DNA of 7,729 nt from Pseudolabrys sp. (GTDB lineage: Bacteria > Pseudomonadota > Alphaproteobacteria > Rhizobiales > Xanthobacteraceae). Location of the stretch: assembly GCA_026125925.1 (NCBI GenBank), contig JAHCKF010000154.1:1-7729 (forward strand). The letters run 5' to 3'. The notes beneath the pieces are model-generated. The model was not told the origin of the DNA, did not search any database, and saw only the letters and a list, made by a program, of their open reading frames with translations. Below, piece after piece: positions 5,608-7,729 of the stretch. A program made the translations under genes and the position numbers. How positions within the stretch are numbered: the first letter of the stretch is position 1; every line of letters begins with the position of its first letter.

Positions 5608-6406
5608 GCAGGAACAGACAGCCTCATCGCGCCAAATCGTTACACCGGCTGGGTTTGCCTCAGAGGCCGCCGGCGTTCTCGCGCGCGTGCGCGCCCGATC
5701 GCCGCGCGTCCACTGCATCACCAACTCGGTGGCGCAGAATTTTACCGCCAATGTGCTGCTGGCGTTCGGCGCCATCCCTTCGATGACCTTGTCGCCGGCG
5801 GAGATCGGCGCCTTCGTCAAACGCAGCAACGCGCTGCTGGTCAATCTCGGCACCTTCGGCACCGAACGGCGCGAGGCGACGTCGATCGCGGTCGATGCGG
5901 CCGTCCAGGCGCGCCTGCCCTGGGTTCTCGATCCGGTCTTCGTCGACCGCGCGCCGCCGCGTGCCAGCTACGCACGCGACCTTTTGTTTCTGCATCCCGC
6001 TGCGATGCGGCTCAACGCCGATGAATTCGCGGCGCTCGCCGGCACTGCGACTTCTGCCGATGCGGTGGCCGCCTTTGCCCGCGAGCGCGGCGTCACGATC
6101 GGTTTGTCCGGAGCGCAAGATGTCATCGCCGATGGCGTGCGCGCCGTCACGCTCGACAATGGCGACCCGCTGATGGCCAAGGTCACCGCCATGGGCTGCG
6201 CGGCTTCCGCGATGGTCGCGGCCTGTCTCGCGGTCGAAGCCGACGCGCTGATCGCGACGGCGTCGGCGTTGCTGATCGTCGGCGTCGCCGGCGAGATCGC
6301 GGCGGCAACGGCGCAGGGCCCAGGCAGCTTTGCTGTCGGCATCTTGGACGCGCTTCACACGCTCGACGCGGACGCTCTCAAGACGCGCGCGCGCATTACT
6401 TTGTAA
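5606..6406 (+). CDS. thiM: Hydroxyethylthiazole kinase ThiM
   Basis: ThiM phosphorylates 4-methyl-5-(2-hydroxyethyl)thiazole with ATP, the thiazole salvage step of thiamine synthesis in the cytoplasm. The 266-residue length fits the family (about 260-270) and its ribokinase-like fold. Visible motifs are VHCITNSVAQNFTANVLLAFGA (35-56, the thiazole-binding N-terminal region), VNLGTFG (79-85), LDPVFVDRAPPR (108-119), NADEFAALAG (137-146) and VTAMGCAASA (193-202), whose C198 is at the catalytic cysteine position and lies by the anion hole. The family's more common DPVGxGA and TGTGC are replaced by DPVFVD and TAMGC, a variant I believe is frequent in proteobacterial ThiM. ATG 5606 is chosen for its spacing to GGAGGG. 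The in-frame GTG at 5516 would translate the riboswitch and is rejected. This is the first gene of the operon, under TPP control; thiE follows 12 bases later. Confidence 0.95.
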   Translation: MQEQTASSRQIVTPAGFASEAAGVLARVRARSPRVHCITNSVAQNFTANVLLAFGAIPSMTLSPAEIGAFVKRSNALLVNLGTFGTERREATSIAVDAAVQARLPWVLDPVFVDRAPPRASYARDLLFLHPAAMRLNADEFAALAGTATSADAVAAFARERGVTIGLSGAQDVIADGVRAVTLDNGDPLMAKVTAMGCAASAMVAACLAVEADALIATASALLIVGVAGEIAAATAQGPGSFAVGILDALHTLDADALKTRARITL

Positions 6407-6418
6407 GGATCGTACCTG

Positions 6419-7078
6419 ATGAATATCGATCTTCGTGTTTATGCGCTTGTCGATCCCGCGGTCGCCGGCGGGCGTTCGCTGCCGGCGCTGACCGCGCTGA
6501 TTGTCGAGAGCGTGACGCTGGTGCAGTTGCGCGACAAGCACGGCTCGACGCGCGTGATGATCGAAGAGGCGCGCGACATCGCCGCGGTGCTCAAGCCGCG
6601 CGGCACGCCATTGCTGATCAATGATCGTATCGATGTGGCGCTCGCCGCTAAGGCCGACGGCATCCATATCGGCTGGGACGATATGAGCACGGCCGATGCG
6701 CGGCGGCTGCTCGGGCCCGATGCGATCATCGGGCTGAGCATCAAGTCGATGGAGGAGGCGCAAGCCGCGCCGCTCGAACTCCTCAACTATGTCGCCATTG
6801 GCGGCGTCTACGCCACGACCTCGAAGGACAACACGTCGGCGCCGATCGGCACCAGCGGTCTGCGCGCCATCGCTGCCGCCATACGCGCGCGCAAAGCCGG
6901 GATGCCGATTTGTGCGATTGCTGGCATCGATGCCAACAATGCCGCGGAAGTCATCGCTGCCGGCGCCGACGGCGTCGCTGTAATCTCGGCGCTCTCGATG
7001 GCGAAGGATCCTGCCGTGGCGGCCGGTGATCTGCGCGGCGTCGTCGACGTGGCGCTGAAGAAGCGAGGCGCGGCTTGA
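6419..7078 (+). CDS. thiE: Thiamine phosphate synthase ThiE
   Basis: ThiE joins HMP pyrophosphate (from ThiD) with hydroxyethylthiazole phosphate (from ThiM) to give thiamine phosphate and pyrophosphate. The 219-residue length is typical for the single TIM-barrel family. Visible elements are TLVQLRDK (33-40), which binds the pyrimidine substrate; LLINDRIDVALAAKADGIHIG (65-85), with N68-D69-R70 and the metal-binding aspartates D87-D88; GLSIKSMEEA (105-114); YVAIGGVYATTSKDN (124-138); and AIAGIDANN (166-174), then GADGVAVISA (182-191), the phosphate loop. One oddity is HIGWDD at 83-88, where most ThiE proteins read HxGQxD; a tryptophan replaces the glutamine. AAGGA at 6405-6409 overlaps the thiM stop and serves as ribosome-binding site. 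Its last bases overlap the thiD start, so translation is probably coupled. Confidence 0.94.
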   Translation: MNIDLRVYALVDPAVAGGRSLPALTALIVESVTLVQLRDKHGSTRVMIEEARDIAAVLKPRGTPLLINDRIDVALAAKADGIHIGWDDMSTADARRLLGPDAIIGLSIKSMEEAQAAPLELLNYVAIGGVYATTSKDNTSAPIGTSGLRAIAAAIRARKAGMPICAIAGIDANNAAEVIAAGADGVAVISALSMAKDPAVAAGDLRGVVDVALKKRGAA

Positions 7079-7729
7079 CTCCTATCGCGCTGACGATCGC
7101 CGGTTCGGACAGCGGCGGCGGCGCCGGCATTCAGGCCGATCTCAAGACCTTCGCCGCCAACGAGGTCTTTGGGACGTCGGTGATTGCGGCGCTGACCGCG
7201 CAGAACACACAGGGCGTTACAGCGATTCACGATGTGCCGCTGGTGTTCATCGCGGCGCAACTCGAAGCGATTTTTTCCGACTTCGACGTCGCGGCGGTCA
7301 AGATCGGCATGCTGTCGCGCGCCGAGACCATCCGCGTTGTCGCCGCCGAGCTCAATCGCCGGCAGGCGCGGCACATCGTACTCGACCCCGTCATGGTCGC
7401 GACCTCGGGCGACCGGCTGCTCGCCGAGGACGCCGTCGCCGCGCTGCGCAGCGAGCTGATGCCGCTCGCCGAGATCGTCACGCCGAACCTGCCGGAGGCC
7501 GCCGCGCTCACCGGCAAGCCGGTGGCGCGCAGCGAAGCCGAGATGGAAGCGCAGGCGCGCGACATCTTCGCCTTCGGCCCGCGCGCCGTGCTGATCAAGG
7601 GCGGACATAGCGCAGGCTTTGCCGAGAGCGACGAGGCCGTCGATCTGCTGGTCGACAACAGCGGCGCGGTCACACGTCTTGCGGCCAAGCGCATCGATAC
7701 GAAAAACACGCACGGCACCGGCTGCACCT
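7075..7729 (+). CDS. thiD: Hydroxymethylpyrimidine / phosphomethylpyrimidine kinase ThiD (3' end cut by window)
   Basis: ThiD phosphorylates HMP and then HMP-phosphate to HMP pyrophosphate, the pyrimidine donor for ThiE. The reading frame is open from 7075 to the window end (218 codons); about 50 C-terminal residues are missing by family length (about 260-270). Signature stretches in order are IAGSDSGGGAGIQADLKTF (8-26), ALTAQNTQGV, VKIGMLS, LDPVMVATSGDRLL, VTPNLPEAAALTG, LIKGGH, and NTHGTGCT at the very end, with the GTGC anion hole and catalytic cysteine at residues 214-217. The start is TTG at 7075-7077, overlapping the thiE TGA (7076-7078); no ATG or GTG fits, because the conserved AGSDSGGG motif begins at residue 9. 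GAGG at 7065-7068, 6 bases upstream, supports it. A gene search limited to ATG/GTG starts or complete frames would miss this gene. Confidence 0.93.
   Translation, partial: MTPIALTIAGSDSGGGAGIQADLKTFAANEVFGTSVIAALTAQNTQGVTAIHDVPLVFIAAQLEAIFSDFDVAAVKIGMLSRAETIRVVAAELNRRQARHIVLDPVMVATSGDRLLAEDAVAALRSELMPLAEIVTPNLPEAAALTGKPVARSEAEMEAQARDIFAFGPRAVLIKGGHSAGFAESDEAVDLLVDNSGAVTRLAAKRIDTKNTHGTGCT

Noticed and set aside
5364..5627. N-terminal extension of the RAM-domain protein to 168 residues
   Set aside because: The added residues are proline/arginine-rich, read antisense through the riboswitch, and do not form a helix-turn-helix.
5660..6763. Minus-strand open frame of 367 codons across thiM and thiE
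   Set aside because: It spans two well-supported genes in antisense and shows no family features.
6808..7713. Minus-strand open frame of 301 codons opposite thiE and thiD
   Set aside because: The plus-strand thiD frame has every ThiD signature; the antisense frame is a composition artefact.

Overview
This is a GC-rich window with no tRNA, rRNA, CRISPR array or mobile element that I can see. The codon use, the form of the cytochromes and of the thiamine genes, and the gene families present suggest an alphaproteobacterium, probably of the order Hyphomicrobiales (Bradyrhizobium or Xanthobacteraceae-like). That placement is inference from style, not from a marker gene.

Left part (1-4096, all on the + strand). 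The window opens inside the last 48 codons of an RND-type efflux pump. Only 22 bases later comes a complete molybdenum-hydroxylase catalytic subunit of the xanthine dehydrogenase / CoxL superfamily. It carries the AYRGAGR loop, not the AYxCSFR loop of true CO dehydrogenase. Its usual FAD and 2Fe-2S partner genes are absent. Two exported c-type cytochromes follow: a small class II (c'/c556-like) monoheme protein and a membrane-anchored diheme protein. A perfect 9-bp hairpin that resembles a terminator separates the two cytochromes. The arrangement suggests an oxidation system that passes electrons to cytochrome c, but substrate and partners cannot be read from this window.

Middle part (4166-5363). 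An EamA/DMT-family ten-helix transporter on the + strand runs into a convergent, 80-residue stand-alone Lrp/AsnC ligand-binding (RAM) domain on the - strand. Only 7 bases separate their stop codons.

Right part (5364-7729). A divergent intergenic region holds a candidate promoter, a 15-bp palindrome and a clear TPP (thiamine pyrophosphate) riboswitch. The riboswitch leads a tight thiM-thiE-thiD operon: hydroxyethylthiazole kinase, thiamine phosphate synthase, and HMP/HMP-P kinase. Together these make thiamine phosphate from salvaged thiazole alcohol and hydroxymethylpyrimidine. The thiM Shine-Dalgarno sequence lies in the conserved 3' part of the aptamer, and the start codon overlaps the closing P1 helix, so TPP binding should block translation directly. 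thiD starts with TTG inside the thiE stop codon and is cut by the window end just after its GTGC motif.

I see no clearly new system. The points most worth a second look are the compact riboswitch with its overlapping palindrome, the orphan molybdenum-hydroxylase subunit next to two cytochromes c, and the HTH-less Lrp-type domain facing the thiamine operon.
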